A stretch of DNA of 64,000 nucleotides from Peribacillus tepidiphilus (GCF_009466385.1 NZ_WIAQ01000009.1:1-64000), one strand, 5' to 3'; counted from the stretch's first letter, positions 25,082 through 32,896 are shown. Notes: a model not told the origin generated them from the sequence alone. Translations and numbers: made by a program.

Positions 25082-26212
25082 ATGAAAGCAATGACTGCGA
25101 AAGAAGTAGCAGAAGCAGTAGTAAACAAAAACGAATTGTTTATTTTAGACGTACGGAATGAAAGTGATTATAACGATTGGAAAATTGAAGGAGAGGCAGT
25201 AACATCCATCAATATTCCTTATTTTGATCTAATTGATGGGGTAGACCATATTCTTGAAAAATTGCCTAAAGACCGCACAATCCTTGTCGTATGTGCCAAA
25301 GAAGGCTCATCTAAATTTGTCGCAGAAGCATTAGAGGAAGCTGGTTTAACAAAGGTTGCCTACCTAGAAGGCGGAATGAAATCCTGGAGTGAATATTTGT
25401 ACAAAACGGAAGTATATGCGGATGAGCATATAAAAGTATATCAATATATCCGTGTAGGTAAAGGATGTCTATCCTACATGGTTGTTTCAGGAAGGGAGGC
25501 ACTCATTGTCGATCCTTCAAGATTTATCGATGTATATGAAGCAGATGCAGCAAATGAAGGAGTTAAAATCACACATATTGTGGACTCTCACTTGCATGCT
25601 GACCATATTTCAGGCGGGAAAGAATTAGCGGAACGCACCGGAGCAAAATACTACATTATGAAAAGCGAAGGGGCTGTATTTGAGTTTAATGCCCTAGAAA
25701 ATCATGAAGAAATCATCTTTGAAGATGTAAAGCTGGAAGTATTAGCTGTAAAAACACCAGGCCATACCCCTGGAAGTGTTTCATTCTTAGTAAATAATAA
25801 GCTGTTATTCTCTGGTGATACCATTTTTGTTGGAGGCCTTGGTCGTCCAGATTTGGGTGGTAAGGTAGCTGAATGGGCTCAAGACTTGTATGAAACAGTT
25901 TATGAAAAAGTAGCCACCTTTGCTGATGATGTGTTGGTTCTTCCAGGACATTATGCGAATTTGGATGATGAAATGAATCAAGACGGATTGATCGGAGATT
26001 TGCTTGGAAATATCCGCTCAAGAAACGAACTTTTGCAGGATATAGATAAAGAGAAGTTTGTCGACATGGTTGTGGCTAATGCGAATACAGAAACTCCGCC
26101 TAACTTTGAAGAAATTGTAGCGATTAACAGAGGCGTAGTAGAAGCTGATAAGGAGAAACAGCAAGAGCTTGAAATCGGTCCAAACCGTTGTGCATTGCAC
26201 CACACTCATTAA
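25082..26212 (+). CDS. Rhodanese-MBL protein, persulfide dioxygenase-like (YrkH-like)
   Basis: A 376-residue protein with an N-terminal rhodanese domain (about 1-105; VVCAKEGSSK holds the Cys) and a metallo-beta-lactamase domain with the iron-binding motif HLHADH (near 171-176), GHTPGS, a GD metal ligand and a late GHY. ETHE1 and CstB enzymes of this type oxidise persulfides to sulfite or thiosulfate. The order rhodanese then MBL fits YrkH; CstB has an additional C-terminal rhodanese. The product suits the sulfite-exporter-like TauE protein encoded downstream. Confidence 0.9.
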   Translation: MKAMTAKEVAEAVVNKNELFILDVRNESDYNDWKIEGEAVTSINIPYFDLIDGVDHILEKLPKDRTILVVCAKEGSSKFVAEALEEAGLTKVAYLEGGMKSWSEYLYKTEVYADEHIKVYQYIRVGKGCLSYMVVSGREALIVDPSRFIDVYEADAANEGVKITHIVDSHLHADHISGGKELAERTGAKYYIMKSEGAVFEFNALENHEEIIFEDVKLEVLAVKTPGHTPGSVSFLVNNKLLFSGDTIFVGGLGRPDLGGKVAEWAQDLYETVYEKVATFADDVLVLPGHYANLDDEMNQDGLIGDLLGNIRSRNELLQDIDKEKFVDMVVANANTETPPNFEEIVAINRGVVEADKEKQQELEIGPNRCALHHTH

Positions 26213-26224
26213 TAGTATTTTACT

Positions 26225-26507
26225 AAGGTTGTTTTCATAAAGTTTGTTGCTTTTTTAATGTAATGTAACGCTACAGATTGTAGCGGAGGGCACTTGACTC
26301 CTCAAAAATGCATTCGCATTTCCTTCGTGCGGTGTTTATTCGAGGAAGCTTATTCAATGTCCTGCGGGAAAAAGAGGGAAGTGGGAGACCCCACAGGCGG
26401 TAACGCTGAGGAGTGACATCCCTCCCCGCAGAAAGCAAGTGCCTCTCGCTGCAATCAACGAGCAAACTTTATAGTCTTAAAACAACAATCTATGCGAAAA
26501 GAGACTT
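26225..26507. mobile_element. MITE-like element, family 1, copy 2
   Basis: A 283-bp element nearly identical to 7996-8286: it starts AAGGTTGTTTTCATAAAGTT and ends AACAATCTATGCGAAAAGAG plus ACTT, with the same core. No coding region and no clear target duplication are seen. It lies between the MBL and TusA genes of the sulfur operon, only 12 bases after the MBL stop and 31 bases before the TusA start. Confidence 0.88.
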
Positions 26508-26538
26508 TACAAAAAATGAATAGGAGGAAAAGAAGAAT

Positions 26539-26766
26539 ATGAAAGCAGATAAAGTTTTAGACGCAAAAGGACTTGCATGTCCCATGCCAATCGTAAAAAC
26601 AAAGAAAGCAATTGGAGAAATGGAATCAGGCCAAGTACTTGAAATTCATACAACTGATAAAGGCTCTGTGAAAGACCTTGCTGCTTGGACTCAATCTACA
26701 GGACATGAGCTTCTCCGTCATGAAGAGGATCACGGAGTATTGAAGTTCTGGGTAAAGAAAGCGTAA
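26539..26766 (+). CDS. TusA family sulfur carrier (YrkI-like)
   Basis: A 75-residue stand-alone TusA protein with the CPMPIVKTKKA motif (Cys at residue 14), which accepts and donates sulfur as a persulfide. It is closely similar to the TusA half of the upstream fusion, suggesting duplication. ATG 26539 follows TAGGAGG. A MITE-like element separates it from the upstream MBL gene, so its expression may no longer be tied to the operon promoter. Confidence 0.93.
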   Translation: MKADKVLDAKGLACPMPIVKTKKAIGEMESGQVLEIHTTDKGSVKDLAAWTQSTGHELLRHEEDHGVLKFWVKKA

Positions 26767-26796
26767 GACAAGGGGGAGAGGGGGTTCCGCTCCCTT

Positions 26797-26920
26797 CAGA
26801 CTGTTGACAAACGCTCGCATTCTTCGTCACGCCCCTACTCCGGTGCTCATTACCATTTAGGGTAACTCCGCTCCTCGCACGGGTTCGTTCCTCGACTGAC
26901 AAGCGTTTTCAATCAGTCTG
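26797..26920. mobile_element. MITE-like element, family 2
   Basis: A 124-bp element begins CAGACTGTTGACAAACGCT and its reverse complement begins CAGACTGATTGAAAACGCTT, giving inverted ends of about 20 bp. An 18-base direct repeat, AGGGGGTTCCGCTCCCTT, lies on both sides (26779-26796 and 26955-26972), the right copy being 34 bases beyond the element. It lies between the TusA and TauE genes. It is unrelated in sequence to MITE family 1. Confidence 0.7.
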
Positions 26921-26998
26921 AATATGCGAGAAATATACTTTGTCTACAACTTAAAGGGGGTTCCGCTCCCTTTTCTACTTTAAAAGGAGGGGAACAGG

Positions 26999-27775
26999 AT
27001 GGATTTTGCCTTCATCATTACGATTTTTCTCATTGGTTTTATCGGTTCCTTCATTTCTGGAATGGTGGGAATTGGAGGATCCATTATTAAATACCCCATG
27101 CTATTATATATTCCACCACTGTTCGGACTGGCCGCCTTTAGTGCCCACGAAGTGTCAGGAATAAGTGCGGTTCAAGTGTTCTTTGCCACGATCGGTGGAG
27201 TATGGGCTTACCGAAAAGGCGGATATTTAAATAAGACATTGATTATGTATATGGGTATTAGTATCTTGGTTGGAAGCTTTGCCGGAAGCTACGGATCAAG
27301 ATTTATGTCAGAGGGTGGCATTAATTTAGTCTATGGTATTTTGGCACTCATTGCGGCTGTCATGATGTTCATACCTAAGAAAAATCTTGATGATATTCCT
27401 TTAGATCAAGTGAAGTTTAATAAATGGATTGCCGCTATTTCTTCTTTAATTGTTGGAATTGGTGCAGGGATCGTTGGAGCTGCAGGGGCATTCTTATTAG
27501 TTCCAATCATGCTTGTTGTGTTAAAAATACCGACTAGAATGACGATTGCAACATCTTTAGCGATTACCTTTATTTCGTCCATTGGCTCGACGGTAGGGAA
27601 AATTACAACGGGGCAGGTTGACTTTTGGCCAGCATTGATTATGGTAGTTGCAAGCCTGATTGCCTCTCCGCTCGGTGCCAACGCAGGTAAGAAAATGAAC
27701 ACAAAAATTCTGCAAATGGTCCTTGCTTTATTAATTTCGGCAACCGCAATAAAAATATGGATGGATATTTTATAA
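26999..27775 (+). CDS. TauE/SafE family sulfite exporter-like permease (YrkJ-like)
   Basis: A 258-residue membrane protein with about eight hydrophobic helices and two related halves, each with a Gly-rich motif ([16 protein letters not shown] near residue 19; [12 protein letters not shown] near 160). TauE/SafE proteins export sulfite or sulfonates. As the last gene of a persulfide-oxidation cluster it probably removes the sulfite made by the MBL enzyme. ATG 26999 follows AAAAGGAGG. Confidence 0.92.
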   Translation: MDFAFIITIFLIGFIGSFISGMVGIGGSIIKYPMLLYIPPLFGLAAFSAHEVSGISAVQVFFATIGGVWAYRKGGYLNKTLIMYMGISILVGSFAGSYGSRFMSEGGINLVYGILALIAAVMMFIPKKNLDDIPLDQVKFNKWIAAISSLIVGIGAGIVGAAGAFLLVPIMLVVLKIPTRMTIATSLAITFISSIGSTVGKITTGQVDFWPALIMVVASLIASPLGANAGKKMNTKILQMVLALLISATAIKIWMDIL

Positions 27776-27781
27776 GGAAGA

Positions 27782-27820
27782 TGACTCAAAAGGTTGGATA
27801 AAAGGACCTTTTGAGTCTAT
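27782..27820. terminator. Bidirectional terminator between TauE and 2Duf genes
   Basis: GACTCAAAAGGT (27783-27794) pairs with ACCTTTTGAGTC (27806-27817) in the 45-base gap between convergent genes. It can serve both strands. Confidence 0.75.
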
Positions 27821-27822
27821 TC

Positions 27823-28683
27823 CTAATTCCTTAAAATATGTTCCACTTGATCAATGGCCTTTTGTAGTTTTTCACTATTTTTGCTATACATCTCTTTCGC
27901 TTCGTTATTTTCTGTGCCAAGTGCAAACAGCTCTAAGTCTGCCTGACATTTTTTCATTGTGGCAAGAATTAAAGGTTTTTCTGTAGGAGATGGAACTTGA
28001 AGAAGATCATCATAAAGGTCAATGGTTAATTGCCCATAGGAATCCACTTGTCCAAGAAAAACATTTTCAACCGTAACCCCTTGTTTTTCAAGTTCTGTTT
28101 TTACCCAGCTCCGGTTTCGACCGATTGTAGACAGCGGCTCATCTAATATTTTGCCATCCATTATGACGGTCTGAGGTTCATTAATCGGAGCAACATGTAA
28201 ATTTAGGTCTTTCGCGGTTAAAGGTTGGTTTTCTTTTTTGAGCAGTACGCTTAAATCCCCAGTCGGCTCTAATACCGCAAATTCTACATCAGATACCTGG
28301 AAGACATCTTTCCTTCGCAGCAATTCCAGCAGCTCATCTGTTGTGTATCGTTCCTTTTTTAAATTTTCTTCCATTATTTTTCCGTCCTTGATGAAAACAG
28401 AGCCTTTTCCTTCTACAAAATTGCGAAAGGGTTTACTCTTTAAAGAAAGGAATCCAGCCAAAAAAGGGACAGTTGCAAAAGTCACAATTGCTAGTACACC
28501 TAAAGATATTTTTTGTTCAATTCCAGTAACAACTTCTGCTCCAATACTACCTATTGTGATACCATTGACATATTCGAAGAAAGAAAGCTGAGAGATCTGC
28601 TTTTTACCTAACCATTTTGTAATGAGGAAAAGGATAGCTAGAAACAATAAGCTCCGCACCACTATATTTAACCAATCAGGCAT
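27823..28683 (-). CDS. 2Duf-type protein (DUF421 plus DUF1657)
   Basis: A 286-residue protein with three N-terminal transmembrane helices, a YetF-like DUF421 cytosolic region (about 80-215) and a C-terminal DUF1657-like helical segment (about 235-283: KKCQADLELFALGTENNEAK). This pairing defines the 2Duf protein of the spoVA2mob operon, which raises spore heat resistance in B. subtilis carrying that element. ATG 28683 follows AGGAGGTG. It is the last gene of the minus-strand spore cluster. Confidence 0.88.
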   Translation of the reverse strand: MPDWLNIVVRSLLFLAILFLITKWLGKKQISQLSFFEYVNGITIGSIGAEVVTGIEQKISLGVLAIVTFATVPFLAGFLSLKSKPFRNFVEGKGSVFIKDGKIMEENLKKERYTTDELLELLRRKDVFQVSDVEFAVLEPTGDLSVLLKKENQPLTAKDLNLHVAPINEPQTVIMDGKILDEPLSTIGRNRSWVKTELEKQGVTVENVFLGQVDSYGQLTIDLYDDLLQVPSPTEKPLILATMKKCQADLELFALGTENNEAKEMYSKNSEKLQKAIDQVEHILRN

Positions 28684-28716
28684 TGCTTAACACCTCCTGT
28701 AATAGAATGGTTCATT

Positions 28717-28923
28717 TTAAAAGCCATTGTATTGAAATTCCTCTCGCTCCAGCTCTCCAACACGTTTTTTTAAATCGGTTATTACTTCATGCACAATCAT
28801 CATCGTTTCATGCAGAGTCCGTTTTGAATCACTGTCCTCTGTCCGTAACGCTAAACTGGATAAATTAGCCTCTATACCCTTGAGGCCAGAAAGAGTTTGT
28901 TTAACCTGTGATGCGACGGTCAT
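28717..28923 (-). CDS. DUF1657 protein
   Basis: A 68-residue helical protein starting MTVASQVKQTLSGLKG. It is a DUF1657 member, related to the C-terminal segment of the neighbouring 2Duf protein and to the gene at 30312-30518. These are typical companions of SpoVA genes in spore formers; the function is unknown. ATG follows AAGGAGG. Confidence 0.88.
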   Translation of the reverse strand: MTVASQVKQTLSGLKGIEANLSSLALRTEDSDSKRTLHETMMIVHEVITDLKKRVGELEREEFQYNGF

Positions 28924-28980
28924 CCTTCATCCTCCTTTTTCTTTAAAAAATTAAATTGCCTCACGACCTAATCATGGCTT

Positions 28981-29991
28981 TCATTCATCTTCGTATTCAA
29001 TGGATACCGCATGGGCAATACAAGGAATGGATTCATTTTGTTGAAAGGATAACGGCGACAATAATGCACCTGTCGCGACAACCAATAATCGTTTGAATTC
29101 TCCTTTTTTCATACGGTTTAACAAATGACCATAAACAACCGTTGCTGAACAACCTGCCCCACTTGCTCCTGATTGAACAGGCTGCCCTTCTCGGTAAATC
29201 ATTAGCCCGCAATCTTGATACTGATCTTCAGTGATTGACAACCCATGTTTTTTTAATAAATCAAGTGCAACCTCGTGTCCAATACGACCAAGATCTCCTG
29301 TTACAATCAAATCATAATAGGAGGGATCGAGATTTCGTTCGTTTAGATGAGCCTCAATCGTATCAACAGCGGCCGGAGCCATCGCCCCACCCATATTAAA
29401 TGGATCAGTCAACCCCATATCAATCACACGGCCAATTGTGGCAGATGTCACTCGAGGTCCTTCTCCTGAATCACTTAAACAAGCGACTCCAGCACCTGTC
29501 ACTGTCCATTGAGCAGTGGGGGGTTTTTGTCCGCCGTATTCAGTTGGATAACGAAACTGTTTTTCAACCGCTGCGTTATGACTAGAAGCCCCTGTTAACA
29601 CATATTTAGCCCCTTTGGTATTCACAATATAAGCCCCAAGAGCTAGTCCTTCCATTGAGGTAGAACAGGCTCCAAACAAACCGAGATAAGGTGTTTTCAG
29701 CGTTCGTAAAGCGAAACTTGTGGGTGTAATCTGATTAATCAGGTCTCCTCCTAGGAAAAAGTGAATGTGCTCCTTTTGAAGATCGGCTTTTTCGATTGCT
29801 TTTTGACAAGCTTCTTCCAAAAGAACCTTATGGGCTTTTTCATAGGAATCTTGTCCTAACCATAAATCGGAATGAAGGAGATCAAAATCCTCTGCAAGTA
29901 ATCCATTTGCTTCAAACGGTCCACCCACCGTTCCGGTTGAGAGAATGACAGGCTTTTGATCGAAGATCCATGTACGATGACCTTTTAGCAT
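28981..29991 (-). CDS. spoVAD: Stage V sporulation protein AD
   Basis: A 336-residue SpoVAD with the thiolase-like fold. It is a component of the SpoVA dipicolinic acid channel complex of the spore inner membrane and binds DPA. Diagnostic segments include FGACSTSMEGLALGAY, GASSHNAAVEKQFRYP and QSGASGAGCSATVVYG. It overlaps the preceding 73-residue gene by seven bases. The usual partners SpoVAC and SpoVAEb are not present here, so it would have to work with SpoVA proteins encoded elsewhere. Confidence 0.95.
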   Translation of the reverse strand: MLKGHRTWIFDQKPVILSTGTVGGPFEANGLLAEDFDLLHSDLWLGQDSYEKAHKVLLEEACQKAIEKADLQKEHIHFFLGGDLINQITPTSFALRTLKTPYLGLFGACSTSMEGLALGAYIVNTKGAKYVLTGASSHNAAVEKQFRYPTEYGGQKPPTAQWTVTGAGVACLSDSGEGPRVTSATIGRVIDMGLTDPFNMGGAMAPAAVDTIEAHLNERNLDPSYYDLIVTGDLGRIGHEVALDLLKKHGLSITEDQYQDCGLMIYREGQPVQSGASGAGCSATVVYGHLLNRMKKGEFKRLLVVATGALLSPLSFQQNESIPCIAHAVSIEYEDE

Positions 29992-30206
29992 TGTATATTA
30001 CCCCGCAGTCTATAAATCGTTTGAAGGGGGGCCATTACAAATGTGGAAAAGAAGCTTAATAATATGACCGGTCCAGATAGAATAAAATAATTACCGTCTA
30101 CACCTAACACAAATTGTTTGATTCGATTTCTAACTAGTCTTGTTATTTCATGGTATTTTTGAATGGTTTTATTTCCCTGTGGAACAGATCTTTGATTATT
30201 TGACAT
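29985..30206 (-). CDS. Small one-helix membrane protein, unknown
   Basis: A 73-residue protein with a basic N-terminal half and one transmembrane helix (about 43-66, ILSGPVILLSFFSTFVMAPL). I do not recognise the family. An AAGGAGGA site before ATG 30206 and the seven-base overlap with spoVAD show that it is expressed with spoVAD. It sits where spoVAC stands in known spoVA operons, but does not look like SpoVAC. Confidence 0.75.
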   Translation of the reverse strand: MSNNQRSVPQGNKTIQKYHEITRLVRNRIKQFVLGVDGNYFILSGPVILLSFFSTFVMAPLQTIYRLRGNIQC

Positions 30207-30270
30207 GCCGATCCTCCTTCATTACGTTCTTTTTCTTTGTTACAAACCGTGCTTCAGTAAATGGAAGAAA

Positions 30271-30299
30271 AAAAGGTTGGTTAGGTTAACCAACCTTTT
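30271..30299 (-). terminator. Minus-strand terminator after first DUF1657 gene
   Basis: AAAAGGTTGGTTA and TAACCAACCTTTT form a perfect 13-bp stem. Read on the minus strand it ends in a long T run, so the DUF1657 gene at 30312 can be transcribed alone. Confidence 0.85.
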
Positions 30300-30311
30300 G
30301 ACATTTCATAG

Positions 30312-30518
30312 CTATTGTTGTTTATATTGAGGCTCTTCTTCCTCAATTTGTTGAATACGTGGAGTGAGATTGTCAATAATCGCTTGTGTTTGTTGAGCAG
30401 CCTGTTGGTAAAGCTGTTTTGCTTGTTGATTGTCCGTACCAAGCGCAAAAGTTTCGAAGCTAGCTTGCGCACTTTTTAATCCTGCTAATGTTTGTTTAAC
30501 TTGACTGATTACTGTCAT
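30312..30518 (-). CDS. DUF1657 protein, second copy
   Basis: A 68-residue helical protein (MTVISQVKQTLAGLKSAQAS) clearly paralogous to the one at 28717-28923. It is the first gene of the spore cluster, with an AAGGAGG site, and is separated from the rest by a strong terminator. The function is unknown; context suggests a small spore protein. Confidence 0.88.
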   Translation of the reverse strand: MTVISQVKQTLAGLKSAQASFETFALGTDNQQAKQLYQQAAQQTQAIIDNLTPRIQQIEEEEPQYKQQ

Positions 30519-30654
30519 GGTGATTTCCTCCTTGGTTACTTATTCGATTTTAGAATAATCAAAAGGGCTCTTTTTTATGTTTTGTAAATAAATCCTAATT
30601 TTCCAAGATTAGAAAGGAATATTTTTTGTGAGGACATCTAAAAAAAGCTATTCA

Positions 30655-30710
30655 AAAGACTCTTTTCGCATAGATTGTTGTTTATAAAAGGAACAAACTT
30701 TAAAAGGGAA
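30655..30710. mobile_element. Collapsed MITE family 1 remnant
   Basis: This 56-bp stretch joins the reverse complement of the right end of the family 1 element (CTTTTCGCATAGATTGTTGT) directly to that of its left end (TATAAAAGGAACAAACTTTA). The core of about 230 bp is missing. It lies just upstream of the YkgJ-family gene. Confidence 0.7.
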
Positions 30711-30785
30711 AATGCAGTGATGTGTCTAATACTATATATCCAGAAAATTCAGCCTAATAGTATAAAAATGGAAGGGAGATTGTCT

Positions 30786-31133
30786 GTGGAAGCTTTGCCA
30801 TGCCAAGGGTGCAAAGGTCTGTGCTGTGGACCTGTCCCTATTACAGAACGAGAATGGAAAAGAATAAAAAAGAAGATTAAAACGATGCCTTCTAAAAAAC
30901 GGCTACAGTTAGAGAAACAAACTAGATTTTTCGGGACCTGTATGTTTTATGATTTAGAAAATGATCGATGCGGAATATATGCTGTAAGACCTGAAATTTG
31001 CCGGAAGTTTGGATATCATAAGAATATGCCTTGTTTCCGCAAACCAGAATTAGCTACAAGAGATCGGCTAGAATCTATGGAAAAATCTATAGGAATTTTA
31101 AGCATAGATTTTACTTGGAAGCATTTGAAATAA
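30786..31133 (+). CDS. YkgJ family cysteine-cluster protein
   Basis: A 115-residue protein of the YkgJ/UPF0153 family. Cysteines are arranged as CxxCxxxCC near the N-terminus (CQGCKGLCC), then single Cys in GTCMFY, DRCGIYAVRPEICRKFG and MPC. This set is thought to bind iron-sulfur or zinc; the function is unknown. The conserved part and a GAAGGGAG site favour GTG 30786 over an upstream ATG that lies in the collapsed MITE. Confidence 0.82.
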   Translation: MEALPCQGCKGLCCGPVPITEREWKRIKKKIKTMPSKKRLQLEKQTRFFGTCMFYDLENDRCGIYAVRPEICRKFGYHKNMPCFRKPELATRDRLESMEKSIGILSIDFTWKHLK

Positions 31134-31137
31134 AAAA

Positions 31138-31226
31138 ACGGCTGTTCCCAAAGCACCAGATCCCCATTTGCAGGTTTCCATTTCATAACGAAGGATCCGT
31201 AGTTCTTTTTCGGAACAGCCTTTATT
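31138..31226. terminator. Long-loop hairpin between convergent genes
   Basis: GGCTGTTCC (31140-31148) pairs with GGAACAGCC (31212-31220). T-rich tracts lie outside on both strands, so it could terminate in either direction. Confidence 0.5.
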
Positions 31227-31235
31227 TATTACGAT

Positions 31236-31418
31236 CTAACAGCAGCCAGTCGTTTGCACATCACAGCATGACTCTTTGACTTGGATTTGGCAGCATGCAT
31301 CTCCTTGATTATCATCATCCTTTATTTCTTTCACTTCAATGTCGCAGCAATCCTGCACTTCTTTTATTTCAATTTTGCAGCAATCTTTTTCTTTTTTACC
31401 AAAAATTTTGATTAACAT
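31236..31418 (-). CDS. Vicinal-cysteine repeat protein
   Basis: A 60-residue protein with five Cys-Cys pairs (13-14, 24-25, 42-43, 51-52, 59-60), ten cysteines in all, embedded in repeats of the form CC-x-I-x-V/I-K-E. It has no signal peptide. Vicinal dithiols bind soft metals and trivalent arsenic tightly. The start lies 12 bases after the permease gene with a GGAGG site, so the two are co-transcribed. I know no named family; a metal or metalloid buffer or chaperone for the permease is inferred. Confidence 0.8.
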   Translation of the reverse strand: MLIKIFGKKEKDCCKIEIKEVQDCCDIEVKEIKDDDNQGDACCQIQVKESCCDVQTTGCC

Positions 31419-31429
31419 AGTAAAACCTC

Positions 31430-32305
31430 CTATAGAATATAGAATAAAAAGCCTGATATCGTTGACATGCAGAACACAGAAACGATAAACGCAGAGACGA
31501 GTTTTTTCTTAAAAATGCTGTTTAATAATGTTATTTCTGGAAGGCTGGCACCGGCAGAGCTGATCATGAGAGCCATTACAGGCCCAAGAGCCATTCCTTT
31601 TGCAATCATGATTTGTGAAATCGGAATCATGGTCGACAGGCGAATGTACAAAGGAATGCCCAGAATTGCAGCGACCGGAACGAGCCACCAATTATCACCC
31701 CCTAAATACGTTGTAATCCATTCTGTTGGAACGGCTCCGTGGATGACAGCTCCAATCCCAGCTCCGATGATTAAGTAAGGAGAAACAGATTTCATAAGTG
31801 TTAGAGTTTCATTTAATGCAGCTTTGATATCAAGCTTTTTTTCCTGTGGATTGTAACCGGTCATGATGACCTTTTTCACTTGCTTTTCAAAATGTAGTTT
31901 TTCTAATAGGAATCCAATGAGGACAGAAAGGACGGATGTAATGAGCGTGTAGATCAGTGTTACTTTCCATCCTAGGATTGCGGTCATTAACGTGAGAATG
32001 GTCGGATCTAAAACAGGCGATGCAAATAGGAAAATCATGACGATGCCAAAGCGAACTTTTTTATTGAGCAGGTTTACGACGACAGGGATGGTGGAGCAGG
32101 AACAGAATGGCGTCACAAAAGCAAAGGCTAATGCTGCCAAGGCACTAACAAGTGGATGTGTTTTGGCCATCATTTGCTCCATTTTTTCATAGGGTATAAT
32201 TCCTTGCAGCAGGCTGATCAGAAAAGAAATCCCGACAAACAAGACGGTTAGTTCTAACGCAATTCCAATAAAGCTTTTGATTATGTCTTCCCACATATGT
32301 TTCAC
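31430..32305 (-). CDS. ArsP-like permease (DUF318 family)
   Basis: A 291-residue membrane protein with about eight helices and the family signature TPFCSCSTIP near residue 66. The DUF318/COG0701 family includes ArsP exporters of organic trivalent arsenicals and related metal or thiol-linked exporters. The substrate cannot be read from sequence. It lies downstream of a MarR gene, with a matching operator (32317-32333) just before its start, and upstream of the vicinal-cysteine protein. Confidence 0.88.
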   Translation of the reverse strand: MKHMWEDIIKSFIGIALELTVLFVGISFLISLLQGIIPYEKMEQMMAKTHPLVSALAALAFAFVTPFCSCSTIPVVVNLLNKKVRFGIVMIFLFASPVLDPTILTLMTAILGWKVTLIYTLITSVLSVLIGFLLEKLHFEKQVKKVIMTGYNPQEKKLDIKAALNETLTLMKSVSPYLIIGAGIGAVIHGAVPTEWITTYLGGDNWWLVPVAAILGIPLYIRLSTMIPISQIMIAKGMALGPVMALMISSAGASLPEITLLNSIFKKKLVSAFIVSVFCMSTISGFLFYIL

Positions 32306-32316
32306 CTCGGAAAATT

Positions 32317-32333
32317 ATTTGCAAAATGCAAGT
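32317..32333 (-). promoter_or_regulatory. MarR operator before permease gene
   Basis: ATTTGCAAAATGCAAGT is a near-copy of the palindrome before marR (32880-32896). It sits 11 bases upstream of the permease start codon, over or near its ribosome site. Confidence 0.75.
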
Positions 32334-32401
32334 ATTAAGTATTTTATTAGGAACTGAATGGTGTTTCAGCTCCTAAGTTTTAGAAAAAATGCCAATTCAG
32401 T

Positions 32402-32848
32402 CTACATAAACGGTTTGCAGCAGACGCTTGATTTGGCCATCGCATCGTTCAATAGCTTGATCGAACGCAGCACAGTGTCTCTTTCAAAATCATTCATATT
32501 GGAGAAAACTTCCTCAAGGTATTGCTTCATTTGTGTATCAATAGATGTGGCAACATATTTTCCTTCCGTAGTCAAAGAAAGGATATATACCCGTCGGTCT
32601 TCCGGTAACGGTGTTTTTTTCACAAGCCCCATCTTAATCAGGTTTTGAATTTGTCTGCTAAAGGTGGTAATATCCATCCCTAGTGCATTTGACACGGATT
32701 GCATGGAAGGGGAAGACTGTCGATCAATCTCAAACAAAATGTGGCTCTGGACGGTGGAAATATCAGCACCTCCGACAGAGCAGCAGTTTTTGTTTAGCAA
32801 ACCAAAGCGACGCGTCAAAATTTGAAACAGCTCTCGCACATCTTCCAT
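32402..32848 (-). CDS. MarR family regulator with two Cys-Cys pairs
   Basis: A 148-residue MarR-type winged-helix protein (helix-turn-helix about 50-75, wing DRRVYILSLT). It has vicinal cysteines at both ends, Cys22-Cys23 and Cys143-Cys144, which is unusual and suggests sensing of thiol-reactive metals, arsenicals or oxidants. A perfect palindrome (32880-32896) lies upstream and a near-copy precedes the permease gene, so it probably represses both itself and the export unit. Confidence 0.88.
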   Translation of the reverse strand: MEDVRELFQILTRRFGLLNKNCCSVGGADISTVQSHILFEIDRQSSPSMQSVSNALGMDITTFSRQIQNLIKMGLVKKTPLPEDRRVYILSLTTEGKYVATSIDTQMKQYLEEVFSNMNDFERDTVLRSIKLLNDAMAKSSVCCKPFM

Positions 32849-32879
32849 TTTTTCACCTCTGATCTAACTATAACTTATA

Positions 32880-32896
32880 ATTTGCAAAATGCAAAT
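32880..32896 (-). promoter_or_regulatory. MarR operator before marR
   Basis: ATTTGCAAAATGCAAAT is a 17-base perfect palindrome with a 3-base centre. The same motif recurs at 32317-32333. Confidence 0.8.

Noticed and set aside
30519-30620. SigG promoter before the spore cluster
   Set aside because: No pair of elements with acceptable match and spacing was found by eye; the expected forespore control remains unproven.
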